DNA from: UBA2821 sp902763335
GTDB taxonomy: Bacteria > Bacillota > Clostridia > Lachnospirales > Lachnospiraceae
Assembly: GCA_052066835.1 (NCBI GenBank)
Contig: JBQHRJ010000004.1
DNA: 64,000 nucleotides
Strand: one strand, 5' to 3'
Shown here one piece after another: positions 1 to 10,012 of the stretch. Every line of letters starts with the position of its first letter. Positions within the stretch are counted from its first letter, which is position 1. The translations under genes were made by a program, and so were the position numbers. The notes beneath the pieces are model-generated. The model was not told where the DNA came from. It ran no database searches and saw only the letters and a list, made by a program, of their open reading frames with translations.

Positions 1-758
1 TAATTTTCAAAATTTCTGTTACCTCTTGATATAACCGGCTTTCCTATGTAGCCACTTATATTCATAAGTTTTCCCGCTGATTCAACTTCTATAAGATTAG
101 ATGTTATATCTCTTCCGTATATGTTATATATTATATCCTTCAGCTTATTATTGCCGGATGTATGGACCTTGTTCTGATTATTATTTATAAACCTTATGGA
201 TACCTCAGGATGGGACATTGACATATGTTCGATTACATCTGCAACATACCCTGCCTCCGTAGCAGCCGTCTTTAAAAACTTACGTCTTACCGGAGTATTA
301 AAAAATATATTTCTGATTATAAATGTTGTCCCATCAGGAGCACCTATTTCATCTATACTCTTCTCCACACCGCCCTCAATTATATATCTGGTTCCTGTAA
401 GGGAACCTGGAGTCTTTGTAATAAGTTCAACCTGTGATACTGCTGCTATACTTGATAACGCTTCACCTCTGAATCCTAACGATGATACAGTTATCAGATC
501 CTCAATAGAACGGATTTTACTTGTGGAATGTCTTAAAAAGGCCAACTGTATCTGGGATTTATCTATTCCGAATCCGTTGTCCGTAACACGTATAAAAGAT
601 AATCCGCCTTCCTTTATTTCAACTGTCACTGCCGTTGATTTGGCATCTATTGAATTTTCAAGCAGCTCTTTTACTATAGAAGCAGGTCTTTCTACAACTT
701 CCCCTGCTGCTATTTTATCAATTGTCTGTTGGTCAAGCACTTCTATATTATTAGCCAT
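1..758 (-). CDS. mutL: DNA mismatch repair protein MutL (N-terminal part, runs off left edge)
   Basis: This is the first 252 residues of MutL, the ATPase that couples MutS mismatch recognition to strand removal. The GHKL-type ATPase motifs are readable in order: ELLENSIDA (residues 31-39), DNGFGI, and GFRGEAL. The start at 758 is preferred because GGAGG lies 8 nt upstream. An in-frame ATG five codons earlier overlaps that ribosome-binding site and is probably a decoy. The gene lies 36 nt downstream of mutS on the same strand, the usual mutS-mutL arrangement. The C-terminal dimerisation and endonuclease domain is outside the window. Confidence 0.95.
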   Translation of the reverse strand, partial: MANNIEVLDQQTIDKIAAGEVVERPASIVKELLENSIDAKSTAVTVEIKEGGLSFIRVTDNGFGIDKSQIQLAFLRHSTSKIRSIEDLITVSSLGFRGEALSSIAAVSQVELITKTPGSLTGTRYIIEGGVEKSIDEIGAPDGTTFIIRNIFFNTPVRRKFLKTAATEAGYVADVIEHMSMSHPEVSIRFINNNQNKVHTSGNNKLKDIIYNIYGRDITSNLIEVESAGKLMNISGYIGKPVISRGNRNFEN

Positions 759-794
759 AGCAAAATCCTCCATCACTTATTTTAACTGTATATA

Positions 795-3440
795 TTACCA
801 GCAGTTTTTCAAACGGTTCTGCATTTTATAAAGCTCGTTTAGAGCATCTACAGGTGTCATTCTGCCTATATCCAGATTTTTTATTTCTTCTATTATTTCA
901 TTATCATTTACCGTATCAAATAAAGACATCTGTGTCATTTCGACATTATCTTTAAGGTATTCATTTTTCTTAGGTCTCGATGTACTGTCTGCAATTTCTT
1001 TAGCTTTAACGCTTATGTCTGCATCACTTAACTCATTTACGATTTCCTTTGCCCTCTGTATAACAGAATCAGGTATTCCCGCAAGTTTTGCCACCTGTAT
1101 ACCATAACTTTTATCAGCACCGCCCTTAACAATTTTTCTAAGGAAAACAATGTCATCTCCCTGTTCTTTTACTGCTATACAGTAATTATTTACATTATCT
1201 AAAGTTCCCTCAAGTTCTGTAAGTTCGTGGTAATGTGTGGCAAATAATGCCTTTGCTCCGAGAAGTTTCGGATTACTTATATGTTCGACTACCGCCCATG
1301 CAATACTTAAGCCGTCAAACGTACTGGTACCACGTCCTATCTCATCAAGAATTAAAAGGCTGTCTGATGTGGCATTTCTAAGAATATTGGCTACTTCTGT
1401 CATTTCTACCATAAATGTACTCTGACCTGATGATAAATCATCCGATGCACCTACCCTTGTAAAAATACGGTCACAAATTCCGATGTTTGCCGATGAAGCC
1501 GGAACAAAGCTTCCTATCTGTGCCATAAGAACAATCAGTGCTGTCTGTCTCATATATGTTGATTTTCCTGCCATATTTGGTCCTGTGATAATAGAAATTC
1601 TGTTTTTCCCATTATCTAAAAGTGTATCATTTGCAACGAACATATTTCCCTGCATCATTTTTTCAACAACAGGATGTCTTCCGTTCTTTATATCAATAAC
1701 ACCTTTTTCATTAATCTTTGGTTTGACAAAATTGCTATGTTCCGCTACAAATGCAAGCGAACAGAACATATCTATCTCAGCTACATTTTTTGCTGTTTTC
1801 TGAATACGGATAATCTCTCCGGCAATAGAATCACGGATTTCACTGAATATATTATATTCGAGAGTGTATAATTTCTCTTCTGCCCCAAGGATAATATCCT
1901 CAAGCTCTTTTAATTCCGGTGTAATATATCTCTCGGCATTTGTAAGTGTCTGTTTTCTGGTGTAATCATCAGGTACCTTATCTTTAAATGAATTGGTCAC
2001 TTCTATACAATATCCGAAAACCTTATTATACTTGACTTTAAGTGTTTTTATACCTGTACGTTCACGCTCACGGGTTTCTAAATCTGCAAGCCATGTTTTG
2101 CCGTCTGTTTTGGCATTTCTTAATTTATCGATTTCTTCGCTGTAGCCTTCTTTAATTATTCCGCCTTCCTTAACTGCAATAGGCGGATCATCAATTATTG
2201 CCTTCTGTATAATATCATATATATCCTCAAGTTCATCAAACTCTGAGTATATACCGCTAAGCAGGCTGCATTTATATGATTTTAAAAGATTTTTTATATG
2301 AGGAAGCATTTCAAGAGAATTTTTAAACGCTATCAAATCACGGGGATTTGCAGATTTATATGCTATTCTGCTTATGAGCCTTTCAAGATCGTATATAGGG
2401 TTAAGATATTCCCTTATTTCATCCCTTGTTATAAGTTCATCATTTATTTCCTCTATGGCATTCTGACGTTTTTCTATTTCATCCTTGTCTATAAGCGGCT
2501 GTTCTATTGAACTCCTGAGCAGACGGGCACCCATGGCTGTTTTTGTTTTATCAAGTACCCACAAAAGAGACCCTCTCTTTTGCTTTTCACGGAGTGTTTC
2601 CGTCAATTCAAGATTTCTTCTTGTAGAAGTGTCTATCACCATAAATTTATTTGTAGAGTACGGTGTAATGGTAGTAAGCTGTGACAATGAATTTTTCTGT
2701 GTTTCCATAAGGTATTGCATAAGCGAGCCGGCTGCTATCACACCCGAATCATAATCCGCAAGACCAAGACCGGATAAATCCATTACCTTAAAATGTTCTT
2801 TCAATGCACGAACACACAGCTCTTCATCAAAATACCACGAATCGAGAGTTGATATGGTTATTCCGAGCCTGTTTTTCAAATCATCCATATCAAGTCCTGA
2901 TAATAATACAGAGGCATTGCATATTATTTCTGTCGGTGTAAAGCGATTTATCTCGTCAAGAAGTACACGCACTGTGTCAACTTCAGTCATGAAATATGCA
3001 CCCGTTGAAATATCTGAAACAGATATGCCAAATTTATTATCAACATACACAATTGCCATAAGATAATTATTTTTTGTCTCATCAAGGGCTGATGTGCTTA
3101 TATTTGTTCCCGGTGTTACTATTCTTACAACTTCACGCTTTACAAGTCCTTTAGCAAGCTTCGGGTCCTCCACCTGCTCACATATTGCCACTTTATGTCC
3201 AAGTGCAACAAGCTTATTGAGATATGTGTCAACAGAGTGATATGGTATTCCGCACATCGGTGCTCTTTCAGAAAGTCCACACTCCTTACCTGTAAGAGTT
3301 ATTTCAAGCTCCTTTGATGCTGTTATGGCATCATCGAAAAACATCTCATAAAAATCACCCAGCCGGTAAAAAAGTATACAATCCTTATACTGTTCTTTAG
3401 TCTCTACATATTTTTGCATCATTGGTGATAATTTTTCCAT
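795..3440 (-). CDS. mutS: DNA mismatch repair protein MutS
   Basis: Full-length MutS (881 residues, the normal bacterial length), which binds mismatches and small loops and recruits MutL. The mismatch-reading Phe-X-Glu is F30-Y-E32 in GDFYEMF. The ABC-type ATPase has Walker A GPNMAGKST near residue 619 and Walker B with DEIGRGTS near 697. The C-terminal helix-turn-helix dimerisation region is present. It follows miaB by 11 nt and precedes mutL, so a miaB-mutS-mutL operon is likely. The ribosome-binding site is weak (GAGTGA), which suggests coupling to miaB translation. Confidence 0.98.
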   Translation of the reverse strand: MEKLSPMMQKYVETKEQYKDCILFYRLGDFYEMFFDDAITASKELEITLTGKECGLSERAPMCGIPYHSVDTYLNKLVALGHKVAICEQVEDPKLAKGLVKREVVRIVTPGTNISTSALDETKNNYLMAIVYVDNKFGISVSDISTGAYFMTEVDTVRVLLDEINRFTPTEIICNASVLLSGLDMDDLKNRLGITISTLDSWYFDEELCVRALKEHFKVMDLSGLGLADYDSGVIAAGSLMQYLMETQKNSLSQLTTITPYSTNKFMVIDTSTRRNLELTETLREKQKRGSLLWVLDKTKTAMGARLLRSSIEQPLIDKDEIEKRQNAIEEINDELITRDEIREYLNPIYDLERLISRIAYKSANPRDLIAFKNSLEMLPHIKNLLKSYKCSLLSGIYSEFDELEDIYDIIQKAIIDDPPIAVKEGGIIKEGYSEEIDKLRNAKTDGKTWLADLETRERERTGIKTLKVKYNKVFGYCIEVTNSFKDKVPDDYTRKQTLTNAERYITPELKELEDIILGAEEKLYTLEYNIFSEIRDSIAGEIIRIQKTAKNVAEIDMFCSLAFVAEHSNFVKPKINEKGVIDIKNGRHPVVEKMMQGNMFVANDTLLDNGKNRISIITGPNMAGKSTYMRQTALIVLMAQIGSFVPASSANIGICDRIFTRVGASDDLSSGQSTFMVEMTEVANILRNATSDSLLILDEIGRGTSTFDGLSIAWAVVEHISNPKLLGAKALFATHYHELTELEGTLDNVNNYCIAVKEQGDDIVFLRKIVKGGADKSYGIQVAKLAGIPDSVIQRAKEIVNELSDADISVKAKEIADSTSRPKKNEYLKDNVEMTQMSLFDTVNDNEIIEEIKNLDIGRMTPVDALNELYKMQNRLKNCW

Positions 3441-3451
3441 AAGTCACTCTA

Positions 3452-4882
3452 CTACCTTTCTTCCACAATTTCACCGATATAGTAAAATCCCTTTGCCTCA
3501 TTCAGTCTGACATTGTATATATTACCTATCATATCCGGAGTTCCCTTAAAATGTACTACTGTATTATGAGAGAGTCGTCCTGTTATCAGCGAATCATCAT
3601 GTGTATTTCTGCTTTCAGCAAGAACAGGAAGAACCATTCCGACACGTTTCTCTGTTTCCTCAGCGGATATTTTCTGAACCTCGGCAAGCAGTCTGTCGAA
3701 TCTGTCTTTTATCTCTTCTTCTGATACCTGATTTTCCATTTTTGCTGCCGGTGTACCTGTACGTTTTGAATATATGAAAGTAAATGCACTGTCATATCTT
3801 ACCTTCTTTACCACATCCATTGTTTCCTGAAAATCTTCCTCTGTCTCTCCCGGAAATCCTACTATGATATCCGTAGTAAGTGCTATATCTGGCATAGCTG
3901 TTTTTATCTTGTCAACAAGTTCAAGGTAACTTTCTTTTGTATATTTTCTATTCATAAGCTTTAAGAGTCTGTTACTTCCGGACTGTATAGGAAGGTGCAG
4001 CTGCCTGCATATTTTCGTTGAATTTTTCATTACTTCAATAAGTTCATCCGACAAATCCTTTGGATGTGAAGTCATGAAACGTATTCTTTTGAGTCCCTCG
4101 ATTTGTTCAACCTGTTTTAAAAGCTGTGCAAATGTAATCTCATTTTCGAGACCTTTACCATATGAATTTACATTCTGACCGAGGAGCATTATTTCTATGA
4201 CTCCGTCAGCAACCAGATTTTCGATTTCTTTTATAATGTCTTCAGGCTTTCTGCTTCTCTCACGTCCTCTTACATATGGCACAATGCAGTAGCTGCAGAA
4301 ATTGTCACAGCCAAACATGATATTTACACCGGATTTAAATGAAAACTTACGCTCAATAGGTAAATCCTCGACTATCATATCCGTATCTTTCCAGATATCT
4401 ATAACCATCTTGCCACTTTCAATACGCTTATACAGAAGTTCGGCAAGTTTAAAAATGTTGTGTGTTCCAAAAACCACATCAACAAATCTATAGCTTTTCT
4501 TAATTTTTTCTACTACAGTCTCCTCCTGCATCATACAACCGCAAAGTGCAATCATCATATTAGGATTTTTCTTCTTTAAATTCTGCATATATCCCAAATG
4601 GCCATATACCTTAAGATTTGCATTTTCACGAACCGTACATGTATTGTACAAAACAAAATCCGCATTTTCAGAATCAGTTTCCACATAACCGATTTTTATA
4701 AGTATTCCCAGTAATTTCTCGGAGTCCCTTGAGTTCATCTGACATCCGAAAGTTTTTGCCGTACAGGTAAGCGGTCTTCCAAGCTTTGCACTCTGCTCTG
4801 CAACCCACTCCCTGCATAATTCTATATAATAATTCTGTCTTTTTAATTCATTATCAAGTTCAAGATTTTCTGTTCTGTTCAT
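3452..4882 (-). CDS. miaB: tRNA-2-methylthio-N6-dimethylallyladenosine synthase MiaB
   Basis: Radical SAM methylthiotransferase that modifies A37 of tRNAs reading UNN codons. The N-terminal UPF0004 domain starts with TFGCQMNSRDSE. The radical SAM cluster motif CDNFCSYC is near residue 190, and a TRAM domain ends the protein. The chosen start (476 residues) has GGAGG 5 nt upstream. An ATG four codons earlier is part of the ribosome-binding-site block and is probably not used. It is first in the miaB-mutS-mutL group. Methylthiotransferase paralogues exist (MtaB, RimO), but the sequence around the N-terminal cysteine and the mutS neighbour favour MiaB. Confidence 0.95.
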   Translation of the reverse strand: MNRTENLELDNELKRQNYYIELCREWVAEQSAKLGRPLTCTAKTFGCQMNSRDSEKLLGILIKIGYVETDSENADFVLYNTCTVRENANLKVYGHLGYMQNLKKKNPNMMIALCGCMMQEETVVEKIKKSYRFVDVVFGTHNIFKLAELLYKRIESGKMVIDIWKDTDMIVEDLPIERKFSFKSGVNIMFGCDNFCSYCIVPYVRGRERSRKPEDIIKEIENLVADGVIEIMLLGQNVNSYGKGLENEITFAQLLKQVEQIEGLKRIRFMTSHPKDLSDELIEVMKNSTKICRQLHLPIQSGSNRLLKLMNRKYTKESYLELVDKIKTAMPDIALTTDIIVGFPGETEEDFQETMDVVKKVRYDSAFTFIYSKRTGTPAAKMENQVSEEEIKDRFDRLLAEVQKISAEETEKRVGMVLPVLAESRNTHDDSLITGRLSHNTVVHFKGTPDMIGNIYNVRLNEAKGFYYIGEIVEER

Positions 4883-4927
4883 CGAATCCTCCATTCTGAA
4901 GCGATTTACCGCATTGTATTGTCTTTT

Positions 4928-5815
4928 TTAACAACTTGCATTATACCTACATAATTGCAAAAATTCAAGCGGAACGTATCGTATCTGATAATAAACATGA
5001 CCTGCATATGTATAAGACAACGGAAATGCCGCATTATCATCTATGGTTTCCAAAGTCAGTGCCGGTTTATTTATATATTCCGAATAATAATGTACTGTAT
5101 TTCCACCGGTATCGTTACTGTCAATCTCTAACGACGGCGGCATAATATTGTATCCCGTAATCTCTGCCAATCTGCGGGCTATATTTTTCTGGGTGGTGTT
5201 ATAATCTTTACCCATTGCATTTCTATAATAATATATAACATTTCCCCTTGAATGAATATCAAGATAACCGATAGTATCTTCATATTGAACAAGTGTTATA
5301 AATGCTTTAGTTTCATTTTCACTGTTCACATCTCCTGTATGTACTTTCTTTTCATACATCGATGAAATAAAATTACGGTTTATGTCTACAGCTCTGGCAT
5401 TCCACTTCCACATAAAGGATTTTTCATTCATGGATTTGCAATAGCATCTTAACTTTTTATCTTTAATCCCCTTAAATCCCTCTGTTGCTATAACATATCC
5501 GTCAGGATTTAATACAGGCACAAATATTATACCACAATCTTTAAAATCAAGCTTTCCCAAAGTCATAAGTGAACAATAGTTCTCAATAATGCGAAGAAGT
5601 ACAGCGGAATTGACATATTCTCTTCCGTGTACTCCTGCAGTAATCAATATATTTTTTTTACATCTTCCAAGTTTTAACATGATAATATTTCTATTATCAT
5701 GGGATATGCCTATGGTCTCAAGTTTTAATATATTTTTATAAACTTCAGCCAGACATATGGACTTATTAATTATATCATTATATTTATATAACTGATCAGG
5801 CTCTATAATATTCAA
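4928..5815 (-). CDS. M14-family zinc carboxypeptidase
   Basis: A 295-residue metallopeptidase of the M14 family. The zinc ligands are visible: H63-G-R-E66 in GVHGREYVNS and H188 in LDIHSRG. The catalytic glutamate is probably E256 in LTLETID, and an NR substrate-binding pair lies in DINRNF near residue 147. Clostridial and bacillar relatives include peptidoglycan gamma-D-glutamyl-diamino-acid peptidases, so cell-wall peptide turnover is plausible but inferred. No signal peptide or LysM domain is visible, so it may act in the cytoplasm on recycled muropeptides, like MpaA. The start is TTG with AGGTGA 5 nt upstream; no better ATG is available. Confidence 0.85.
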   Translation of the reverse strand: MNIIEPDQLYKYNDIINKSICLAEVYKNILKLETIGISHDNRNIIMLKLGRCKKNILITAGVHGREYVNSAVLLRIIENYCSLMTLGKLDFKDCGIIFVPVLNPDGYVIATEGFKGIKDKKLRCYCKSMNEKSFMWKWNARAVDINRNFISSMYEKKVHTGDVNSENETKAFITLVQYEDTIGYLDIHSRGNVIYYYRNAMGKDYNTTQKNIARRLAEITGYNIMPPSLEIDSNDTGGNTVHYYSEYINKPALTLETIDDNAAFPLSYTYAGHVYYQIRYVPLEFLQLCRYNASC

Positions 5816-5862
5816 AAAATCACCTGTGTTTTGTCGGTTATATTTAATATATGCATAATACC

Positions 5863-7116
5863 TTATTTTCGTACCTGTCCGTTTCCGTATATTATAAACT
5901 TTGTTGTTGTAAGTGCCTCAAGTCCCATCGGACCTCTTGCATGTAACTTCTGTGTACTTATTCCTATCTCCGCACCAAAACCGAATTCAAAGCCGTCTGT
6001 AAATCTTGTGGAAGCATTGACATATACTGCTGCTGCATCTATTTCATCCAGAAAACGGTTTGCATTTTCGTAATCGCTGGTAATAATCGACTCACTGTGT
6101 TTTGTGTTATATTTGTTTATATGTGCGACTGCTTCATCAAAATTATCTACCGTCTTAACAGAAATAATATAATCAAGGTATTCTTTTCCATAGTCTTCTT
6201 CTGTTGCCGGAACGATATAATCCGAATACTTTCTTGATGTCTCGTCCCCACGTATCTCAACATTATGAGGTTTAAGTTTGTCTACAAGCACAGGGATAAA
6301 TTTTTCTGCAATATTTTTATGTATAACAAGAGACTCACAGGCATTACATACACCGATTCTCTGGGTTTTTGCATTTTCTATAATATCTGCTGCCATTTTC
6401 ATATCCGCTGACTCATCAACAAATATATGACAGTTTCCTGTTCCTGTTTCTATAACAGGAATTTTACTGTTCTCAACCGTTGCCTTTATAAGACCTGCAC
6501 TTCCTCTCGGAATAAGAACATCAACATACTCTCTCATTTTCATGAACTCTGTTGTAGTTTCACGGTTTGTATCTTCAATAAGTGCAACTGCATCCTCTGT
6601 TATTCCTATATTTTTTAAAGATTCACGGATTATCTCAACGATTTTTTTCGTAGAATTTATAGCATCGCTTCCGCCCTTTAATATTACAGCATTTCCTGTC
6701 TTGAAACACAGACCGAAAGCATCAGCCGTAACGTTAGGTCTCGCCTCGTATATAATTCCCACTACTCCAAGTGGAACTCTCTTTCTGCCAATCATCAGAC
6801 CATTAGGACTCTTTTTCATGCCGATTACTTCACCGATAGGATCATCAAGAGCAACAAGTTTTTTTAGTCCTTCTGCCATTCCTTCTATTCTGTCAACAGT
6901 GAGTAACAGTCTGTCCTGAAGTGATTCCTTCATATTGTTTTTTCTTGCATTTTCCATATCAATAGCATTGGCTGCAAGTATTTCTTCACTGCGCTTAACC
7001 AGTGCCTTTGCCACTGCCTCTAATCCCTGATTCTTTTTAACGGTATCAAGAGCCGTAAGTATCGGTGCTGCTGCAACAGCATTCTTTCCAAGTGTCTCTA
7101 AATATTTATTTTCCAT
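5863..7116 (-). CDS. proA: Gamma-glutamyl phosphate reductase (glutamate-5-semialdehyde dehydrogenase)
   Basis: Second step of proline synthesis: NADPH-dependent reduction of glutamyl-5-phosphate to the semialdehyde. The protein has the normal length of 417 residues and the aldehyde dehydrogenase fold. The catalytic cysteine is in RIGVCNACES, and the family hallmark GFGAEIGISTQK is near the C terminus. Its start overlaps the end of the 5-formyltetrahydrofolate cyclo-ligase gene by 11 nt, so translation is probably coupled. proB, its pathway partner, lies about 3 kb upstream on the same strand with four genes between them, an unusual separation for proBA. Confidence 0.97.
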   Translation of the reverse strand: MENKYLETLGKNAVAAAPILTALDTVKKNQGLEAVAKALVKRSEEILAANAIDMENARKNNMKESLQDRLLLTVDRIEGMAEGLKKLVALDDPIGEVIGMKKSPNGLMIGRKRVPLGVVGIIYEARPNVTADAFGLCFKTGNAVILKGGSDAINSTKKIVEIIRESLKNIGITEDAVALIEDTNRETTTEFMKMREYVDVLIPRGSAGLIKATVENSKIPVIETGTGNCHIFVDESADMKMAADIIENAKTQRIGVCNACESLVIHKNIAEKFIPVLVDKLKPHNVEIRGDETSRKYSDYIVPATEEDYGKEYLDYIISVKTVDNFDEAVAHINKYNTKHSESIITSDYENANRFLDEIDAAAVYVNASTRFTDGFEFGFGAEIGISTQKLHARGPMGLEALTTTKFIIYGNGQVRK

Positions 7117-7663
7117 ATATCTTTACCTCGCTAACTATATAATCTGCCTTTTTATCATAAATATCATGTGGTATTGACGGCAATATCTGAAATTCATACG
7201 CTATCCCGATAACATGTCCCGGTCTGTATTTATCAATATAGCGGTCATAATACCCACCTCCATAGCCGTTTCTGTTAAGCGTTCTGTCAAAAGATGTTCC
7301 CGGCAATATCAGAACGGATTTTAAAACATCTTCTTCACTTACCATGAAAGATGTCTCCGGTTCTAAAATTTCTTTATATCCCGGTTTTAAATCATCCGGT
7401 GAATTAATATAATAAAAATCCATGTTTTTGCCATCAACTTTTGGAAATGCAATCTTCTTGCCGTTTGAAAGACAATAATTTAATATCTCCTTCGTCATAA
7501 CCTCTTTATTATATGATGCATAGCACAATATAATATCTGCGTTTTTAAATGTTTTCATTGATGAAAGATTATTAAATATCCTATTGCTTTTAATAATAAC
7601 ATCTTCTTCAGACATTGATGACCGCATCTTAATCATATGACTTCTTAACTCTGCTTTTGTCAT
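7106..7663 (-). CDS. 5-formyltetrahydrofolate cyclo-ligase
   Basis: ATP-dependent conversion of 5-formyl-THF to 5,10-methenyl-THF (MTHFS/YgfA family). The 185-residue length fits. The signature GYGGGYYDRY sits in the C-terminal third, and the N-terminal KAELR helix is typical. The start at 7663 (MTKAELR) has AGGTGA 5 nt upstream; a GTG three codons earlier overlaps that site. The gene overlaps proA and follows the DUF896 gene by 18 nt, so it lies inside the proB-to-proA gene run. Confidence 0.93.
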   Translation of the reverse strand: MTKAELRSHMIKMRSSMSEEDVIIKSNRIFNNLSSMKTFKNADIILCYASYNKEVMTKEILNYCLSNGKKIAFPKVDGKNMDFYYINSPDDLKPGYKEILEPETSFMVSEEDVLKSVLILPGTSFDRTLNRNGYGGGYYDRYIDKYRPGHVIGIAYEFQILPSIPHDIYDKKADYIVSEVKIYGK

Positions 7664-7681
7664 TCCACTCACCTGTGTCTT

Positions 7682-7885
7682 TTACTTTCTTGGCTTTGCC
7701 GGAGTTATACTTCCATCCGGATTTACAAAGCTTATATTGTCAAGCTGTCCTCTGAGATTATTATGGACAAGTCTTACATATTCTTCACGCAGTGCTTTCT
7801 GTTCTTTTTTTTCTTCTTCAGTAAGCCCTTCAGCCTTTGACTTTTTATATAATTCATTTATTCTTTTTAATTTTGAATCTTCCAT
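7682..7885 (-). CDS. DUF896 (YnzC-like) small protein
   Basis: A 67-residue, highly charged, mostly helical protein. The pattern INELYKKSKAEGLTEEEKKEQ, then REEYV, then LRGQLDNI is that of the DUF896/YnzC family common in Firmicutes. The function is not established; the B. subtilis member is a small DNA-damage-regulon-associated protein. A clear AGGAGG lies 7 nt upstream of the ATG. It sits between the patatin gene and the folate cyclo-ligase gene in one strand run. Confidence 0.88.
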   Translation of the reverse strand: MEDSKLKRINELYKKSKAEGLTEEEKKEQKALREEYVRLVHNNLRGQLDNISFVNPDGSITPAKPRK

Positions 7886-7912
7886 CAGTTTCCTCCTGTA
7901 TATAATCAGATT

Positions 7913-8758
7913 TTATTTTATAAACTCTATGATTGAATCATAATATTTCTCTGCAATTTCATATCCGTGCTGATAAAAATCCATAAGTACATCCGTATTT
8001 TGTTCTGCCCTGTCTATAGCCGGCATTTCAGGACGTAAAACTATAACGTGTCCTTTTTCTTCAAGATGTTCGATAAATTCCATCATCCTGTTGTATCTTG
8101 CATTTCTTTTATATATTGTCTCATTTAAATTAGGATAATCACGATATACAAGCTTTGAAAAGTCCACCGAATCCTTAACTTTTTTTCTATAATTTTTATT
8201 ACGTGTAAGTATTATGACCGGACGCTTACAACCATCATGCAGTGCCTTAACTATCGGCACTGAATCAGCAAGCCCTCCGTCAAGATACGGCGTACCGTCA
8301 ATTTCTATTATCGGTGAAATATACGGCAGACTGCTTGATGCCTTGCAGATATCCATAAGTCTTTTTTTATCCTCATATTCTTCAAGGTACTCTGCCTTAC
8401 CGGTTATGCAGTTTGTAACCGTGATAATACATCTTATCTCTTTTGAAAAGAAAGTATCATAATCAAACGGTATTAAATCATTCGGAAATTTGTCAAATAT
8501 CAGATCCATATCAAACAGTCCCTTATTTAAGAGCATATTTTTTATACTGAGATACGAGTCTGAATACAGATAATCTATCATACATTTTCTCGTCCTGTAC
8601 GGCTGCTTTGACGCATATCCGACTGCGTTACACGCACCGGCAGACACACCTATAACATATGGAAAATATAATCCTTTCTCCATAAAATAATCAAGCACGC
8701 CCGATGTAAAAACACCACGGGTTCCGCCACCTTCTAAAATAATTCCGCTTTTCTTCAT
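7913..8758 (-). CDS. Patatin-like phospholipase
   Basis: Serine hydrolase of the bacterial patatin family (RssA/YjjU type). The oxyanion loop is G10-G-G-T-R-G15, the nucleophile S39 is in GVSAG, and the catalytic Asp is D160 in the DGG motif, so the Ser-Asp dyad is complete. Members hydrolyse lipid acyl esters; the substrate here is unknown. No signal peptide is present. The start at 8758 follows GAGGA by 6 nt; an upstream in-frame ATG overlaps the ribosome-binding site. A short perfect hairpin (8774-8790) lies just before the leader. Confidence 0.92.
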   Translation of the reverse strand: MKKSGIILEGGGTRGVFTSGVLDYFMEKGLYFPYVIGVSAGACNAVGYASKQPYRTRKCMIDYLYSDSYLSIKNMLLNKGLFDMDLIFDKFPNDLIPFDYDTFFSKEIRCIITVTNCITGKAEYLEEYEDKKRLMDICKASSSLPYISPIIEIDGTPYLDGGLADSVPIVKALHDGCKRPVIILTRNKNYRKKVKDSVDFSKLVYRDYPNLNETIYKRNARYNRMMEFIEHLEEKGHVIVLRPEMPAIDRAEQNTDVLMDFYQHGYEIAEKYYDSIIEFIK

Positions 8759-8773
8759 ACTAATCCTCATTTC

Positions 8774-8790
8774 TGAGCGATTTTATCGCT
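8774..8790 (-). repeat. Short inverted repeat in the leader of the patatin gene
   Basis: Perfect 7-bp palindrome GAGCGAT-3 nt-ATCGCTC between the unknown 398-residue gene and the patatin gene, ending a few bases before the AGAAATGAGGA ribosome-binding block. It has no T-tract, so it is not an obvious terminator. It may be an RNA-stabilising or processing hairpin. Similar CGCTTC/CGCTC words precede several other genes in the window. Confidence 0.5.
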
Positions 8791-8801
8791 CCGCAGATGC
8801 T

Positions 8802-9995
8802 TTATATAATAAAAAGGTAAAGATTATCTCCAAAGCATTTACATTCAAAATAATCTCCTTTTTCACGCAGAATCATATTCTGCTGTAAATCGTATACTTC
8901 GCAATAATGATAGCTTTTTCTGAGTAACCCTTTTTCACTTTTACCCGAAAATATAAACATATTCTTTTCAACCGTTTCCAATTTCAGATTTTCTTCAAAT
9001 TTATATTCTATTTTTGCCTTCTTCAGGTTGACAAATTCTATTCCTGTGGCCTTTGATATGCATATATACGGCTCATCATTTATTATATAATGCTTTGCCA
9101 AATCTTCCATTTTGAAAACATTTTTATTAATACATCTGGTAGATTCTTTATCATTTATATTATAAAAAACAACCTCTTCATAATTTTCTATAGTATCCGT
9201 CACTGAATATATAAGATAATTGTCCTGAACCTCGATATAAGGAATTGTTTTGTTATAATAAGCCTGATCAATCGTATCAAATGTAATCGACGTCTGCATA
9301 ATTAATATATCAGATATCAGCTGCCCGATGTTTACCAGACTGACTGCTTCTACACTTACCTCTTCCTTCTCAAGAAGGCTGTATCTATTATCCTGCAAAA
9401 GCGGAAAGCCTGTTTTCATTATACAGAGATTTTCAGAAACGGATATAATATCATTTATTCCATTGGTTGAAAGATTTTCATCTACTACTGAATAAATTTT
9501 CTGGTCATTTATATTATATAAAAAAGACTCAAACTTAAAAAAACCGGAACAGTTTTCCGCTGCATTTGTTTTTAAATATTCCTGCTGAACTAACAGATAA
9601 AATTCATTTAAAACAAACACTTTAAGTTTTTTTACTATGGAATACATAGTGATATCATCACTGTACTTAAAAATAATTTCATGTTCACCTGTTATAATGT
9701 TGTATCTCATCAGTTTTATTTCAGAACTGTCATCACCATCCTGATTAAAAGTAAAGAAATAAATATAATCCGAAGAGGAAGAAACATTTTTCACATCACC
9801 AATATTATATTTATCATATTGTGGAAGAATTTCACGTCTTGAATTATCAGAAATATCAAGCAATATATATCTGATTTTTTTTAATCCTGAGTTTTCTATG
9901 TCAGAATACACTTTTTCAAGAACAAGATTTTCATTCAGCATCGTAGCTTTACAATCTTCGTAATTTTCAAAGTTTTTCAAAATTTTTATATTCAT
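8802..9995 (-). CDS. Hypothetical protein, possible beta-propeller
   Basis: A 397-residue soluble protein that I do not recognise. It is rich in short beta-strand-like segments with repeated aromatic-Asp/Asn turns (for example YIYFFTFN, YNIITGEHE, FYNINDKE), which would suit a WD- or kelch-like propeller; this is inference only. No signal peptide or membrane segment is seen. The start at 9995 (MNIKIL) has GGAG about 11 nt upstream; a GTG seven codons earlier overlaps the end of proB. It follows proB directly, so it is likely cotranscribed, but nothing links it to proline synthesis. Confidence 0.75.
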   Translation of the reverse strand: MNIKILKNFENYEDCKATMLNENLVLEKVYSDIENSGLKKIRYILLDISDNSRREILPQYDKYNIGDVKNVSSSSDYIYFFTFNQDGDDSSEIKLMRYNIITGEHEIIFKYSDDITMYSIVKKLKVFVLNEFYLLVQQEYLKTNAAENCSGFFKFESFLYNINDQKIYSVVDENLSTNGINDIISVSENLCIMKTGFPLLQDNRYSLLEKEEVSVEAVSLVNIGQLISDILIMQTSITFDTIDQAYYNKTIPYIEVQDNYLIYSVTDTIENYEEVVFYNINDKESTRCINKNVFKMEDLAKHYIINDEPYICISKATGIEFVNLKKAKIEYKFEENLKLETVEKNMFIFSGKSEKGLLRKSYHYCEVYDLQQNMILREKGDYFECKCFGDNLYLFII

Positions 9996-10012
9996 AAGCA
10001 GTTGGTCTCCAA

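Noticed and set aside
196..831. 211-residue plus-strand ORF at the left edge
   Set aside because: It is the antisense shadow of mutL and the end of mutS, with no ribosome-binding site and low-complexity Ser/Ile content.
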